Part shown: in pieces, positions 34,633-44,834 of the stretch
Numbering within the stretch: the first letter of the stretch is position 1
How the letters are laid out: the number at the start of each line of letters is the position of its first letter
Assembly: GCA_000710935.1 (NCBI GenBank)
Contig: BAYV01000025.1
Location: 1-49,424 of the forward strand
DNA length: 49,424 nucleotides
Reading direction: 5' to 3'
Origin: Iodidimonas nitroreducens
GTDB lineage: Bacteria; Pseudomonadota; Alphaproteobacteria; Sphingomonadales; Rhodothalassiaceae
Translations under genes and position numbers: made by a program
The notes under the pieces: model-generated
Databases searched by the model: none
Seen by the model: only the letters and a program-made list of their open reading frames with translations
Told to the model about the DNA's origin: nothing

Positions 34633-35817
34633 TCAGACCAGTGTCTGCATCCGGTCGGATGTTTTAAGGTCGATAATCCGGCTGGCGGGCAAAATGACAT
34701 CAACCCTGGTGCCCTTGCCCCATATGCTGTGCAATTCCAATCGCCCGCCATGGGCTTCGGTCAGAGCCTTGCACAAAGGAAGGCCAAGGCCGGTACCCTC
34801 GGCTTTGCGGGCCAGATGGCCTTCTGCCTGACCAAAAGGCTCCAGCACCTGGGCGAGATCGCGTTCGGCAATGCCGATGCCATGATCCTCAACCGTCAGG
34901 ACAAACTCGCCCGTCTCCGTAATCTGCATACGGATATAAATGTCTTTGGACTCGCCGGAAAATTTGATGGAATTATTGATCAGATTAACCAGAATCTGTC
35001 GCATCAACTGGCCATCGGCATAGATATCAGGCAGGCCAGCCGGGGCATCCAGATGCAGATTGATCCCCCGGCGCATGGCCGTTTCCCGCAGCATTCGCAT
35101 CACCACCCGCGCCACATCCTCAATATCCACATAATCTTCTTGCAAAACCAGCCGATTGGCTTCCACCTTCGACATATCAAGAATGGCATTGATCACATTG
35201 AGCAGATGCTTGCCGCTTTCATTCACATCTTCAATATATTCAGCATATTGGCGCGGTTCGATCCGGCCCAGTGTTTCGGCCCGCATGAAATCGGTAAAGC
35301 CGATGATGGCATTGAGCGGCGTGCGCAATTCATGGCTCATATTGGCGAGAAACATGGATTTCGTGCGATTGGCGGTTTCCGCCGCGATCTTGGCCTGTTC
35401 CAACTCGGCCGAGCGCATTTTGGCGCGCACCACGCTCATCTGCAGCATCGAAAGCGGCGTGCCGATCCCCGCATAAAGATCGTTTTTTGTAACGATAAAC
35501 CCTTGGGTGAGGGCGGCGGGCCGCTCATCAAGAATGAACTGACCCAAAAGCTCGATGCTCATGCGGCCATCCACGATCAGGGGGGTGGAATCCATCAGCC
35601 GGGTGATCGGCTTCTTCTCGAACAAAGGCCTGCCAAAACGATCCGCCAGTCGCAAGGTCAGTTCATGGCGATTAACAAGGCCCAAGGGCTTCCCATCCTC
35701 AACCACGGCAATGGCCAGAAGATCGGTTTCGCCGGAAAAAATTTCATAGACTTCCGCGCATAAGGCATCCGGGCCAACAACCGGGGCGTCCGTCGCCAGC
35801 GCTTCAATGATGTCCAT
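34633..35817 (-). CDS. Sensor histidine kinase with N-terminal CBS-like pair
   Basis: The 394-residue soluble kinase has a CBS-like sensor at about residues 10-125 (LAIAVVEDGKPLGLVNRHEL and ALTQGFIVTKNDLYAGIG). A helix leads to HisKA FLANMSHELRTPLNAIIGF (His162). The HATPase has N-box ILVNLINNSIKFS, VEDHGIGIAE, and GTGLGLPLCKALTEAHGG. There is no transmembrane segment, so it should read a cytoplasmic ligand such as an adenine nucleotide. No response regulator is adjacent. The ATG at 35817 is used; a GTG three codons upstream is possible. It follows gatB by 145 bases on the same strand. Confidence 0.85.
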   Translation of the reverse strand: MDIIEALATDAPVVGPDALCAEVYEIFSGETDLLAIAVVEDGKPLGLVNRHELTLRLADRFGRPLFEKKPITRLMDSTPLIVDGRMSIELLGQFILDERPAALTQGFIVTKNDLYAGIGTPLSMLQMSVVRAKMRSAELEQAKIAAETANRTKSMFLANMSHELRTPLNAIIGFTDFMRAETLGRIEPRQYAEYIEDVNESGKHLLNVINAILDMSKVEANRLVLQEDYVDIEDVARVVMRMLRETAMRRGINLHLDAPAGLPDIYADGQLMRQILVNLINNSIKFSGESKDIYIRMQITETGEFVLTVEDHGIGIAERDLAQVLEPFGQAEGHLARKAEGTGLGLPLCKALTEAHGGRLELHSIWGKGTRVDVILPASRIIDLKTSDRMQTLV

Positions 35818-35962
35818 AAGCCTCACCAGTTCAAAGGCCGAACCATGTGCTTATCTGCACCTTATGATCAGCAAAAGAGTGCGCAAAGTTGATCACCGCG
35901 CCATGACAATTTTATCACAGCGCGGCGATGATGTGTTCACAATCGCGTCAATCCCAAAATTT

Positions 35963-37465
35963 TCAGGATGACCCCAGCTTTTTTGCGAGGATTTCATTAA
36001 CCACCGCCGGGTTCGCCTGCCCCCGGCTTTCCTTCATCACCTGCCCCACCAAAAAGCCGATGACCTTGGTTTTCCCGGCTTTATACTGTTCCACCTGCGT
36101 GGGATTGGCGGCGATGATCTGATCGGCCATGGCTTCGAGTGCGCCGGTATCCGAGACCTGCTTCAGGCCCTTTTCCTCAACAATCACAAGGGGATCACGG
36201 CCAGTAGCAAACATATCTTCCAGCACATCTTTCGCTGCAGAGCCGGAAATGGTGCCATCAAGCACCAAAGCCAGCAAAGCCGCAGAACGCGCCGGATCAA
36301 TGGGGCATTGGGTGATGTTTTGGCCCGCCTTATTCAGATGGCCATAAAGATCCGACAGCATCCAGTTTGAAGCTTTGGCAGCGATTTTAGCAATCGGCTG
36401 CCCGGTTTTGGCCACAAGTTCATCGATCAGCTGCTCAAACCAATCGGCGCTTTCCTTTTCCCCCACAAGGGTTGCGGCATTATGTTCGGCCAGGCCCCAT
36501 TCATGGGTGAACCGGGCCTTTTTGGCATCGGGTAATTCCGGCAGGCTTTGCCGCGCCGCTTCGATAAAGTCCTCGTCAAATTCCAAAGGCAGCAGATCAG
36601 GATCGGGGAAATAGCGATAATCATGCGCATCTTCCTTGGATCGCATGGAGCGCGTTTCCCCCTTATTGGGATCAAACAGCCGGGTTTCCTGATCGATGGT
36701 GCCGCCCGCCTCGATAATATCCACCTGCCTTTGGGCTTCATATTCGATCGCCTGCATCACGAAACGCACAGAATTGACATTCTTGATTTCGCAGCGCGTG
36801 CCAAAGGGCGCGCCGGGACGACGGACCGAGACATTGACATCGGCGCGCATCGATCCCTGCTCCATATTCCCATCGCAAGAGCCGATATAGCGCAAAAGCG
36901 TGCGCAGCTTTTTCAGATAAGCCCCGGCTTCTTCCGGCGTGCGCATATCGGGTTTGGAGACGATTTCCATCAGGGCAACGCCCGACCGATTGAGATCGAC
37001 CAAAGTCATGCGCGGATGCTGATCATGGATCGATTTTCCCGCATCCTGTTCCAGATGCAGGCGCTCGATCCCGATGGCCTTGCTCGCGCCATTGGCCAGT
37101 TCCACATGCACTTCGCCCTCACCCACAATGGGATCGGAAAACTGGCTGATCTGATAGCCCTGAGGCAGATCGGCATAGAAATAATTCTTCCGGTCAAAGC
37201 GCGAATAGCGGTTGATCCTGGCACCCAATGCCAGTCCGGTTCGCACCGCCTGGCGCACACACTCGGCATTGATCACCGGCAGCATGCCTGGAAAAGCAGC
37301 ATCCACCAGGCTCACATTGTCATTCGGCTCCGATCCAAATGTGGTAGAGGCGCCGGAAAACAGCTTGGCTTTCGAAGTCACCTGCGCATGAACCTCAAGA
37401 CCGACGACGATTTCCCAATCCCCGGTCGCCCCACGGACGATATAGCTTTCAGGGGCGATGCTCAT
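35963..37465 (-). CDS. gatB: Aspartyl/glutamyl-tRNA amidotransferase subunit B
   Basis: The 500-residue protein has the GatB/E catalytic signature ([60 protein letters not shown]) and the C-terminal YqeY-like tail ending [11 protein letters not shown]. It binds misacylated Glu-tRNA(Gln) or Asp-tRNA(Asn) and phosphorylates the acyl group before amidation. The ATG at 37465 follows GGAGGAAAGG and overlaps the gatA stop by four bases (ATGA). The gene order is C-A-B. Confidence 0.97.
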   Translation of the reverse strand: MSIAPESYIVRGATGDWEIVVGLEVHAQVTSKAKLFSGASTTFGSEPNDNVSLVDAAFPGMLPVINAECVRQAVRTGLALGARINRYSRFDRKNYFYADLPQGYQISQFSDPIVGEGEVHVELANGASKAIGIERLHLEQDAGKSIHDQHPRMTLVDLNRSGVALMEIVSKPDMRTPEEAGAYLKKLRTLLRYIGSCDGNMEQGSMRADVNVSVRRPGAPFGTRCEIKNVNSVRFVMQAIEYEAQRQVDIIEAGGTIDQETRLFDPNKGETRSMRSKEDAHDYRYFPDPDLLPLEFDEDFIEAARQSLPELPDAKKARFTHEWGLAEHNAATLVGEKESADWFEQLIDELVAKTGQPIAKIAAKASNWMLSDLYGHLNKAGQNITQCPIDPARSAALLALVLDGTISGSAAKDVLEDMFATGRDPLVIVEEKGLKQVSDTGALEAMADQIIAANPTQVEQYKAGKTKVIGFLVGQVMKESRGQANPAVVNEILAKKLGSS

Positions 37466-38946
37466 GCGCCTTTCCTCCACCAATCTGCGGGCCGGGCCGT
37501 GAATGCCGCAGCCTTTTCCATCACATCGGCAATCTTCAAAACCGTGGCTTCATCAAAAGCCCGGCCCAAAAGCTGCAATCCCAAAGGCAAGCCATCCGCC
37601 GACAAAGCCGCCGGGATCGAAATCCCCGGCAATCCCGCCAAAGATGCAGGCACTGTGAACACATCATTCATATACATGGCCAGCGGATCGGGTTTGGACC
37701 CAAAGGCAAAAGCCGCGCTGGGTGCTGTGGGGGTAAGGATTGCATCAACCTTTTGCCAGGCATGAGCAAAATCATCGGCAATCAGGGTGCGAAGCTTTTG
37801 CGCCTTCAGATAATAGGCATCATAATAGCCCGCAGACAGCACATAAGTGCCCATCAAAATCCGCCGCTTCACCTCGTCGCCAAACCCTTCGGCACGGGTT
37901 TTTTCGTAAAGTTCGGTCAGGCCATCCCCCGCTTCAAGCGCAGCACGAAAGCCATAGCGCACGCCATCATAGCGGGCCAGATTGGATGACGCCTCGGCCG
38001 GGGCCACGATATAATAAGTAGGCAGGGCGAAATGGGTGTGCGGCAAAGAGATTTCAACGATCTCGGCCCCAGCATCCTTGAGCCAATCCATCGCTTTCTG
38101 CCACATGGCATCAATTTCGGACGACATGCCATCCACCCGATATTCCCTGGGAATCCCGATTTTCAAGCCGCGAATATCGCCGCTCAAAGCCGCTTCATAA
38201 TCGGGAACGGGCGTATTGACGCAGGTGCTGTCTTTTTGATCATAACCCGCCATCGCCCCCAACATGATGGCGCAATCGCGCACCGAACGGGCAATGGGTC
38301 CAGCCTGATCAAGGGATGAGGCAAAAGCCACCATCCCAAAGCGCGAACAGCGGCCATAGGTTGGCTTCAAACCTACCGTTCCGGTAAAGGCCGCGGGCTG
38401 ACGGATCGAACCGCCGGTATCGGTGCCGGTGGCGCAGGGGCTGATACGGGCGGCGACCGCAGCCACTGATCCCCCCGATGATCCGCCGGGTACCGTTTGA
38501 ACATCGCCTGCTCGCCAAGGGTTTATAACGGAACCGTAATAACTTGTTTCATTGGATGAACCCATCGCGAATTCATCCATATTCACCTTGCCCAGCATCA
38601 CCGCGCCCGCCTGCCACAAATTGGCGGTTACGGTGCTTTCATAGGTCGGGATGAAGGGATCGAGTATCCGGCTGCCCGCGGTGGTGCGCACACCCTTGGT
38701 ACAAAACAGATCCTTCACCGCCACCGGGATTCCGGTCATCGGGCTGTGCGTGCCGGCTTTCAGGCTGGCATCGGCGCTTTCGGCCATCGCCAAAGCCCGC
38801 TCGGGGGTTTCGGTGATAAAAATATTCAGGCTGCGGGCCTCATCCATCGCCTTCAGGCTGGCCATGGTCAGTTCCTGGGCAGAACATTCGCGGGCGGCGA
38901 GCTTATCGCGCGCCTCGGCAATCGAGAGATCGGTCAATTCGGTCAT
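37462..38946 (-). CDS. gatA: Aspartyl/glutamyl-tRNA amidotransferase subunit A
   Basis: The 494-residue amidase has the Ser-cisSer-Lys triad. Lys78 is in [11 protein letters not shown], the cis-Ser (about 156) in [15 protein letters not shown] and the nucleophile Ser180 in [14 protein letters not shown]. It releases ammonia from glutamine for transamidation in the GatCAB complex. The ATG at 38946 begins one base after the gatC stop; an earlier TTG would overlap gatC. Confidence 0.97.
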   Translation of the reverse strand: MTELTDLSIAEARDKLAARECSAQELTMASLKAMDEARSLNIFITETPERALAMAESADASLKAGTHSPMTGIPVAVKDLFCTKGVRTTAGSRILDPFIPTYESTVTANLWQAGAVMLGKVNMDEFAMGSSNETSYYGSVINPWRAGDVQTVPGGSSGGSVAAVAARISPCATGTDTGGSIRQPAAFTGTVGLKPTYGRCSRFGMVAFASSLDQAGPIARSVRDCAIMLGAMAGYDQKDSTCVNTPVPDYEAALSGDIRGLKIGIPREYRVDGMSSEIDAMWQKAMDWLKDAGAEIVEISLPHTHFALPTYYIVAPAEASSNLARYDGVRYGFRAALEAGDGLTELYEKTRAEGFGDEVKRRILMGTYVLSAGYYDAYYLKAQKLRTLIADDFAHAWQKVDAILTPTAPSAAFAFGSKPDPLAMYMNDVFTVPASLAGLPGISIPAALSADGLPLGLQLLGRAFDEATVLKIADVMEKAAAFTARPADWWRKGA

Positions 38947-38947
38947 A

Positions 38948-39235
38948 TCATTCAATCACTTTGGGAACGGCAAAAAACCCGAATTCGGCAGCCGGGGCAT
39001 TGGCCAGAATTTCATCACGCTTGCTGCCATCGGCGATGACATCGTCCCGCCAATAAAGGGCATGATCGACAACACTGGTCATCGGCTTCACCTGATCCGT
39101 ATCGACAGCGGACAATTGTTCCACCCAACCCAGAATCTGGTTCAATTCGCCCGCCAAAGGGGCCAATCTGTGATCTTCGATGCGAATACGCGCAAGTTTT
39201 GCGATTCGCTCTACCGTCGCTTTATCAACCGACAT
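38948..39235 (-). CDS. gatC: Aspartyl/glutamyl-tRNA amidotransferase subunit C
   Basis: The 95-residue protein has the GatC pattern: [20 protein letters not shown], then [19 protein letters not shown] and a C-terminal [19 protein letters not shown] stretch. It wraps around and stabilises GatA-GatB. It is the first gene of gatC-gatA-gatB. The gap before it (39236-39433) is a divergent promoter region shared with the DUF3089 gene. Confidence 0.95.
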   Translation of the reverse strand: MSVDKATVERIAKLARIRIEDHRLAPLAGELNQILGWVEQLSAVDTDQVKPMTSVVDHALYWRDDVIADGSKRDEILANAPAAEFGFFAVPKVIE

Positions 39236-39433
39236 CGTTTTCCGTATCCTGTGGCATTATTTCATCTGAAATCCGCATCGAAGGCACAAAAACACCTTTT
39301 GCGGCGGCATTGCGGCGGACGCTACACGCTGATTTCGGCCCGCGCAAGAGAGGCCGCACGTCTTTTCCAGCTTGCACGCAGCACGCTTAAAGGCAACAAC
39401 AAAGACAAAATCGATCAAAAGGGATCAAAACAC

Positions 39434-40600
39434 ATGGCACGTATCTTTTTATATGGCATTGCCATCATCATTGGCCTGCTGATTACCGGCAGTGCTGTGC
39501 TTTATGCATTCTGGGATGAAGCCCAGATGTTTGCGCTCTCCAGAATGATCCCCGAGCAAAGTTATTCACAAGCCCCTCAAAGCCCTCAGCCCGATTACAG
39601 CCTACCTTCAAGCTGGGCGGCGCGGCCCGGTGCCGATGCCGATGCCCGCGTCACCCCGCAGGGTGTCGCCCTGCCTGATCCCCTGGCCGCCGATGTGTTT
39701 TTCATTCATCCCACCACCTATCTGGGCACAGATTATTGGAATGCGCCCATCGATGAACCCTCGGCCACGGCCTCGATCCCTGCTGTTTTAAAGGCCCAGG
39801 CCAGCCCCTTTGCGGCGTCCGCCCAAATTTATGCTCCCCGCTATCGCCAAGCGGCTTTTGGGGCTTTTATCGCCGCCAATGCCGATACGGTTTCGGCTTT
39901 GATGCTGGCCTATCGCGATATCGATGCGGCCTTTGATGCTTTTCTCGCCATGCGCGGCAGTGATCGGCCTTTCCTGCTCGTTGGCCATAGCCAGGGAGCT
40001 TTATTGGGAAGTTTTCTCCTGAAAAACCGGATTGCGGGCACGCCTCTTGCCGAGCGGATGGTGGCGGCCTATCTGCCGGGATGGACCTTTTCACTAACCC
40101 ATGATCTGGGCGCCCTGCCCGGCATGGGAGCCTGCGAAAATGCCCTTGATACCGGCTGTGTGCTGAGCTGGCAGAGCTTTGGCGAGGCCGGCAATCCAGA
40201 CTACATGATCAAAGGCTATCAAAATCAGGTGGGCCTTGATGGCCAGTTGAAAGGGCAAAGCCCGATGCTGTGCATCAATCCCATAAGCTGGCAGCCCAAT
40301 GGGGCCGCGCCGCGTTCGGCGCATCTGGGTTCGGTGCCGCCGGTGTCCCAGCCCGATGCCGCTTTGCCGGCTCCCCTTCCGCAGGCTTTGGCCGCCGAAT
40401 GCCGGGAAAACGGTTTTTTATATCTCAGCCCCGATCCCGGCGATGCTTTCAACCGCTTTTTGATGCCCGGCAAAAATTATCATGTCTATGATATTCATCT
40501 GTTTGCCATGGATATACGCGCCAATGCCCGGGATCGCATCAAGGCCTGGCTTCTAAAACATGCCACCGCCACCGCTTTGCAACCAGGCCCTGCGCAATGA
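39434..40600 (+). CDS. DUF3089 family alpha/beta hydrolase, membrane anchored
   Basis: The 388-residue protein has an N-terminal membrane anchor or uncleaved signal ([20 protein letters not shown]). The DUF3089 core includes [34 protein letters not shown] and nucleophile elbow VGHSQGALL (Ser186), with a likely His in [10 protein letters not shown]. The fold is a lysophospholipase-like esterase; the substrate is unknown. The long open frame upstream, antisense to gatA and gatC, lacks family sequence, so the ATG at 39434 is used. The stop overlaps the ruvX start (ATGA). Confidence 0.85.
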   Translation: MARIFLYGIAIIIGLLITGSAVLYAFWDEAQMFALSRMIPEQSYSQAPQSPQPDYSLPSSWAARPGADADARVTPQGVALPDPLAADVFFIHPTTYLGTDYWNAPIDEPSATASIPAVLKAQASPFAASAQIYAPRYRQAAFGAFIAANADTVSALMLAYRDIDAAFDAFLAMRGSDRPFLLVGHSQGALLGSFLLKNRIAGTPLAERMVAAYLPGWTFSLTHDLGALPGMGACENALDTGCVLSWQSFGEAGNPDYMIKGYQNQVGLDGQLKGQSPMLCINPISWQPNGAAPRSAHLGSVPPVSQPDAALPAPLPQALAAECRENGFLYLSPDPGDAFNRFLMPGKNYHVYDIHLFAMDIRANARDRIKAWLLKHATATALQPGPAQ

Positions 40601-41061
40601 ATGAAGCCATCCGCATATTGGTTGGGGGGCTGGGCAAAGGCCAGCGGCTTTTGGGCTTTGATGTGGGCACGAAAACCATCGGCCTGGCCCTGTCTGATCA
40701 CTCCTTCGTCATCGCCAGCCCCCTCGAGACGATCCGGCGCACAAAATTTACCAAGGATGTGGAGAGCCTGAGGGCCATCATCGCCGCCCATAAAATTGGC
40801 GGCTTTGTCATTGGCCTGCCAATCAATATGGATGGGTCAGAAGGCCCGCGTTGCCAAGGCGTGCGGCAATTTGCGCAGAATCTCGAAGACAAGTTTCCTT
40901 TGCCCCTGGCCTTTTGGGATGAGCGGCTTTCCAGCGCCGTCGTGGAACGGATGCTGATCGAAGCCGACCGCAGCCGCAAACGCCGGGCGGAACTGGTGGA
41001 TAAACTGGCCGCCGCCTATATACTACAAGGGGCTTTGGATAGCCTGCATGGCCGAAAATAA
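40597..41061 (+). CDS. ruvX: Putative Holliday junction resolvase / 16S rRNA maturation nuclease RuvX
   Basis: The 154-residue RNase H-fold protein has [17 protein letters not shown] (Asp22), [37 protein letters not shown] and the late acidic helix [11 protein letters not shown]. These are the conserved YqgF/RuvX sites. It trims the 5' end of 16S rRNA in several bacteria and was first described as a putative resolvase. It overlaps the DUF3089 gene by four bases and is probably translationally coupled to it. Confidence 0.93.
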   Translation: MNEAIRILVGGLGKGQRLLGFDVGTKTIGLALSDHSFVIASPLETIRRTKFTKDVESLRAIIAAHKIGGFVIGLPINMDGSEGPRCQGVRQFAQNLEDKFPLPLAFWDERLSSAVVERMLIEADRSRKRRAELVDKLAAAYILQGALDSLHGRK

Positions 41062-41236
41062 ATATCAAATATTTAATGTCAATTTATCAAATTTCGTTCC
41101 CTTTTTATTAGGGGCAGACCCCACGAACCGTCTTCTCTTTGCCACGTTTCGTAATTTATTAACAATTTACACAATATTTTTAATGGCCAGATGATCTGGC
41201 CTTCACGCAAGATCCAAGATCAGGACGATTCTGAAA
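41062..41236. other. AT-rich intergenic region before the Cache kinase
   Basis: The 175-base gap is AT-rich, with TATCAAATATTTAATG-like sequence and a GGGGCAGACCCC hairpin near 41112. It probably holds the promoter of the histidine kinase. No gene is seen. Confidence 0.4.
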
Positions 41237-43396
41237 ATGCCCTCTGCCGATGTCCATAAAACCCTGAGAGTTCCGTTCTTCAGTTTTATAGGTAAAATAA
41301 GAAAATCCATCGGTTTTCTGGTTCTCCTTGCGCCCCTGATCTTGATTGGCATGGTGGTCCATTGGTCGATCACCGATTCTCGTTCCCAGGCCCGGGCCCA
41401 AATCGTTTCTGCCAGCTATAATCTTAGCACCAATATCAGCTATGCCCTGCGTGCGTTGGAGCTTGTGCTCAGCACCGCCGCCAACCAATTATCTGCGCCG
41501 GATAAAACCCTTAATATGAAGCCCTTTTTAGAAGAAATTTCCGCGCGCCTGCCGCCGATCAAAACGATCACCATCATCAGCCCCGATGGAATCATCCAAA
41601 CCGACCTGCGCCCATCCCAGCCCTCTCGCGGCATTTCGGTGGCGGATCGCGATTATTTCAAAGTGCATCTTAATCGGCAAACCCAAGGTTATTACTATTC
41701 CCCCCCCATCACCAGCCGCGAAGATGGCAAGATGCAGATCACCATTTCACGCGCTAGCCGGGCCCCCAATGGCACCCTGATCGCAGTGGTGGTGGTGAGC
41801 ATCGATGATCGGTTTTTCAGGCGCATCACCGGCGATATGGAACAGATGAAAATATACGAAGCCGATATTCTGTATCGGGATGGCAGCCTCGTCTATCCGC
41901 TGATCCATTCCAGCCCCGATGAAATGATAACCCCTTTATGGGTGGCGATGCTGGCCGATTTATTGGGCCATGATCAATGGATCGCGAGCCCACGCCTGTC
42001 CATTCCCCATTCGGATCTTGATGTCGCCTTGCGTCTGCAGCGGTCGGCTTATCTGTATGCCGCCCTCGACAGATCATGGCCGCCGGTGCTTTTCATTATC
42101 CTGATCACCATGGTCTTTGGTTTTTTTGAGCGTTTCCGTCGCCGCGCCCAGGATCGTCATAATAAATCGATCGCAGAAAATATCCGCCTCAATGCCCGCT
42201 TGCGCATGCTTTATCATGCCGCCCCCGATGCCATCATCACGGTGGATGGCCAGCAGATCATTATTGAATATAACAAAGTTGCCGAAACTCTGTTTGGCTG
42301 GAGCGTGGATGAAGCCATGGGCATGCCCCTGAGCCGGCTTTTACCTGAAAAAGCCCGCGCCGAGCATCATCGGACGGCAGATTATTTCCTCCGAAAAAAC
42401 AAGCAGGCCCCCTATCAGATGGCGGCCCGCACCGTGAAGGCCCTGCATCGTGATGGGTATGAATTTCATGTCCGGGTGTCGATTGCCACGGTCAAGCTGG
42501 AAAATGGCATCGCTGCCACCGCCATCATCCGCGATGTGAATGAGATGGAGCGGATGAACAGCCGCCTCATTGCCCTGTCGCAGGATCTGGAGGCCCAATC
42601 GCGCCGGGCGGAAGAAGCCAATCAGGCCAAATCGCAGTTTCTGGCGACCATGAGCCATGAATTGCGCACGCCTTTGAATGCAATCATCGGCTTTTCCGAA
42701 CTCATCCAGAGGGAAATTTATGGTCCGATTTCGCATCAGCGCTATGAAGGCTATATTTCCGATATCCGCCATAGCGGCGAACATCTTTTGTCCCTGATCA
42801 ATGATGTGCTCGATCTCGCCCGCCTTGAAAGTGGGGAATCAGCCCTTGAATTTGAAAGCGTCCCCACCCGGATGGCCATAGGCCAGGCGATCAAACAGGT
42901 GCGCGGATTGAGTAAAAGCCAGGGCCTGCGGCTCAGAGCCCGGGTGCCGCGCAATATTGCGCCCATACATGGCAATCGCCGCGCCATGCATCAGATTATG
43001 CTCAATCTGCTCTCCAATGCGATTAAATTCACCCCGGCGGGGGGGCGAATTTTAGTCTCGGCAGCCCAAACAGCAGATGGCAAGATCAGATTGATCGTTG
43101 ATGATGAGGGCTGCGGCATACCGGCCGATAAAATCAATATCCTTGGCCAGCCCTTCCGCAGCCTTTCAGGCAATAGCCATCATGCCAATGAAACAGGCAT
43201 GGGCCTTGGCCTTGCGATCAGCATGCGCCTGAGCCGGGAAATGGGCGGCAGCCTTGAAATCAGAAGCATCGAAGGCGCGGGCACCAAGGTCATCATTCAT
43301 CTCATCGCCCTATCCGATAGCCAGGCCATCAAAGACAGGGCCACGCCAGATCATGAGAAGGCCCCTGATGATGGCCCCGGCCGGATCGCGATTTAG
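41237..43396 (+). CDS. Cache-PAS sensor histidine kinase
   Basis: The 719-residue kinase has a first transmembrane helix (SIGFLVLLAPLILIGMVVHW). A periplasmic double-Cache sensor follows (RGISVADRDYFKVHLNRQTQ, YYYSPPITSREDGKMQITIS; about 47-280), then a second transmembrane helix (WPPVLFIILITMVFGFF) and a PAS domain (MLYHAAPDAIITVDGQQIII, GMPLSRLLPEKAR; about 322-440). HisKA FLATMSHELRTPLNAIIGFS (His474) and an ATPase domain with LNLLSNAIKFTPAGG and MGLGLAISMRL complete it. Cache domains bind small organic ligands. No response regulator is adjacent. Its stop overlaps the convergent queE stop by four bases. Confidence 0.92.
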   Translation: MPSADVHKTLRVPFFSFIGKIRKSIGFLVLLAPLILIGMVVHWSITDSRSQARAQIVSASYNLSTNISYALRALELVLSTAANQLSAPDKTLNMKPFLEEISARLPPIKTITIISPDGIIQTDLRPSQPSRGISVADRDYFKVHLNRQTQGYYYSPPITSREDGKMQITISRASRAPNGTLIAVVVVSIDDRFFRRITGDMEQMKIYEADILYRDGSLVYPLIHSSPDEMITPLWVAMLADLLGHDQWIASPRLSIPHSDLDVALRLQRSAYLYAALDRSWPPVLFIILITMVFGFFERFRRRAQDRHNKSIAENIRLNARLRMLYHAAPDAIITVDGQQIIIEYNKVAETLFGWSVDEAMGMPLSRLLPEKARAEHHRTADYFLRKNKQAPYQMAARTVKALHRDGYEFHVRVSIATVKLENGIAATAIIRDVNEMERMNSRLIALSQDLEAQSRRAEEANQAKSQFLATMSHELRTPLNAIIGFSELIQREIYGPISHQRYEGYISDIRHSGEHLLSLINDVLDLARLESGESALEFESVPTRMAIGQAIKQVRGLSKSQGLRLRARVPRNIAPIHGNRRAMHQIMLNLLSNAIKFTPAGGRILVSAAQTADGKIRLIVDDEGCGIPADKINILGQPFRSLSGNSHHANETGMGLGLAISMRLSREMGGSLEIRSIEGAGTKVIIHLIALSDSQAIKDRATPDHEKAPDDGPGRIAI

Positions 43397-44034
43397 GCGA
43401 TCCCGATCAGCTTATGGGTTTGCAGGCTGATCCGCCATTGGGGATGCCCCATGCAATAGTCCGCCGCCGCCTTCATATGCGCGGCTTGTTGGGGGCAATC
43501 CATCGGCTGCAGGAAAAAATGCCGGAAATCGAGATCGGCATAGCGATCCGGCATTCCGCCCTTTTGGGGATAAACCAGCTTCAATTCATCGCCCCGGCGC
43601 AAAAGCAGCTCGGCATCCGCCTTGGGGCTGACACAAACCCAATCGATCCCATCGGGGGGCAGCAAAGTGCCATTGGTTTCCACCGCAATTTCAAACCCCG
43701 CCTGATGCAGGGCATCGATCAGGGGCGGATCCATCTGCAATAAAGGCTCCCCCCCTGTGCACACCACCAAGGGCCGCACGCCGGGCAGCACCCCATGGGG
43801 CCAATGCAAAGCCACCTGCTGCGCCAGATCCTGCGCGTTTTTGAATTTGCCACCGCCCGGCCCATCAGTGCCCACGAAATCGGTATCGCAAAAACGGCAG
43901 ATGGCCGCATCCCGGTCGGCTTCCCGGCCCGACCATAAATTACACCCGGCAAAGCGGCAAAAAACCGCCGCCCGGCCCGCATTTGCCCCCTCGCCTTGCA
44001 GGGTATAGAAAATTTCTTTTACGCTATAGGTCAT
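43393..44034 (-). CDS. queE: 7-carboxy-7-deazaguanine synthase
   Basis: The 213-residue radical-SAM-type enzyme starts [20 protein letters not shown]. It has the extended cluster motif of QueE ([20 protein letters not shown], then [11 protein letters not shown]), and [13 protein letters not shown] and [14 protein letters not shown] follow. It turns 6-carboxy-tetrahydropterin into 7-carboxy-7-deazaguanine. The ATG at 44034 overlaps the queC stop by four bases, and its 3' end overlaps the histidine kinase stop. Confidence 0.95.
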   Translation of the reverse strand: MTYSVKEIFYTLQGEGANAGRAAVFCRFAGCNLWSGREADRDAAICRFCDTDFVGTDGPGGGKFKNAQDLAQQVALHWPHGVLPGVRPLVVCTGGEPLLQMDPPLIDALHQAGFEIAVETNGTLLPPDGIDWVCVSPKADAELLLRRGDELKLVYPQKGGMPDRYADLDFRHFFLQPMDCPQQAAHMKAAADYCMGHPQWRISLQTHKLIGIA

Positions 44035-44756
44035 GATGCCTTGTAGCGCGTGGGGTCGGCGATCCCCGCTGCCGCAAACCCTTCGCGGCGCAAAAAACAG
44101 GCATCGCACGCCCCGCAGGCGCGTCCATATTCATCGGGATCATAGCAGCTTGTGGTTTGCGCATAATCCACATCAAGCCTTGTGCCGGCGGCCACAATCT
44201 CAGCCTTTGACATATGAAGCAGCGGAGTGCGGATTTCAATCCGCGCGGTGCCCGAACGCCCCAGCACGGTTGCCAGATTGGCCATGGTCTCATAGGCCTT
44301 GATATAATCGGGACGGCAATCGGGATAGCCGGAAAAATCCACCGCATTCACCCCGATGAAGATATGCCGGGCTTCGCGCACCTCGGCAAAGGCCAGGGCA
44401 TAAGACAGGAAAATCGTATTGCGGGCAGGCACATAGGTGATGGGAATGCCCGCATCCCGGTCACTATCAGTTCGCCCCTTGGGCACATCGATATCGGCGG
44501 TGAGGGCACTGCCGCCAAACAGCGCCAGATCGATATGGGCCACTTTATGCTCAACCACATCAAGGCTTTTGGCCACCCGGTCGGCTGCCTGCAATTCCGC
44601 CTTATGGCGCTGGCCATAATCAAATGACAAGGCATGAAGGGCAAAGCCATCGGCGCGCGCCATCGCCCCCACGGTTGCGGAATCAAGGCCACCCGAAAGC
44701 AGCAGAATGGCCGGGGTGCCCGGCGATGAAGAACCTTTTGTCATGGGTCTGGTCAT
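44031..44756 (-). CDS. queC: 7-cyano-7-deazaguanine synthase
   Basis: The 241-residue protein has the PP-loop [43 protein letters not shown] and a C-terminal zinc site ([20 protein letters not shown]). It makes preQ0 from 7-carboxy-7-deazaguanine with ATP and ammonia for queuosine synthesis. It is first in a queC-queE unit. A start three codons inside (44744) is possible. Confidence 0.96.
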   Translation of the reverse strand: MTRPMTKGSSSPGTPAILLLSGGLDSATVGAMARADGFALHALSFDYGQRHKAELQAADRVAKSLDVVEHKVAHIDLALFGGSALTADIDVPKGRTDSDRDAGIPITYVPARNTIFLSYALAFAEVREARHIFIGVNAVDFSGYPDCRPDYIKAYETMANLATVLGRSGTARIEIRTPLLHMSKAEIVAAGTRLDVDYAQTTSCYDPDEYGRACGACDACFLRREGFAAAGIADPTRYKAS

Positions 44757-44760
44757 TATC

Positions 44761-44802
44761 CCATGCCGGCAGCGCGATCAAGCGGCATTGCCACCGGCAT
44801 GG
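44761..44802 (-). promoter_or_regulatory. Inverted repeat immediately upstream of queC
   Basis: CCATGCCGG and CCGGCATGG are perfect 9-base arms separated by 24 bases, ending 5 bases before the queC start in the mRNA. The 3' arm contains the GGG that could serve as ribosome site, so folding might limit queC translation. Alternatively it is the end structure of the upstream receptor mRNA. No preQ1-riboswitch core is recognised. Confidence 0.4.
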
Positions 44803-44834
44803 GTCCTCACCATAAAAGGCGAGATCATCCGTGC

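Noticed and set aside
38651-39433. Long open frame running in front of the DUF3089 gene
   Set aside because: It is antisense to gatA and gatC, has no family-like sequence, and the membrane anchor at 39434 is the natural protein start.
41101-41125. GGGGCAGACCCC hairpin as ruvX terminator
   Set aside because: Only a four-pair stem, and the T-rich stretch lies before it rather than after it on the ruvX strand.
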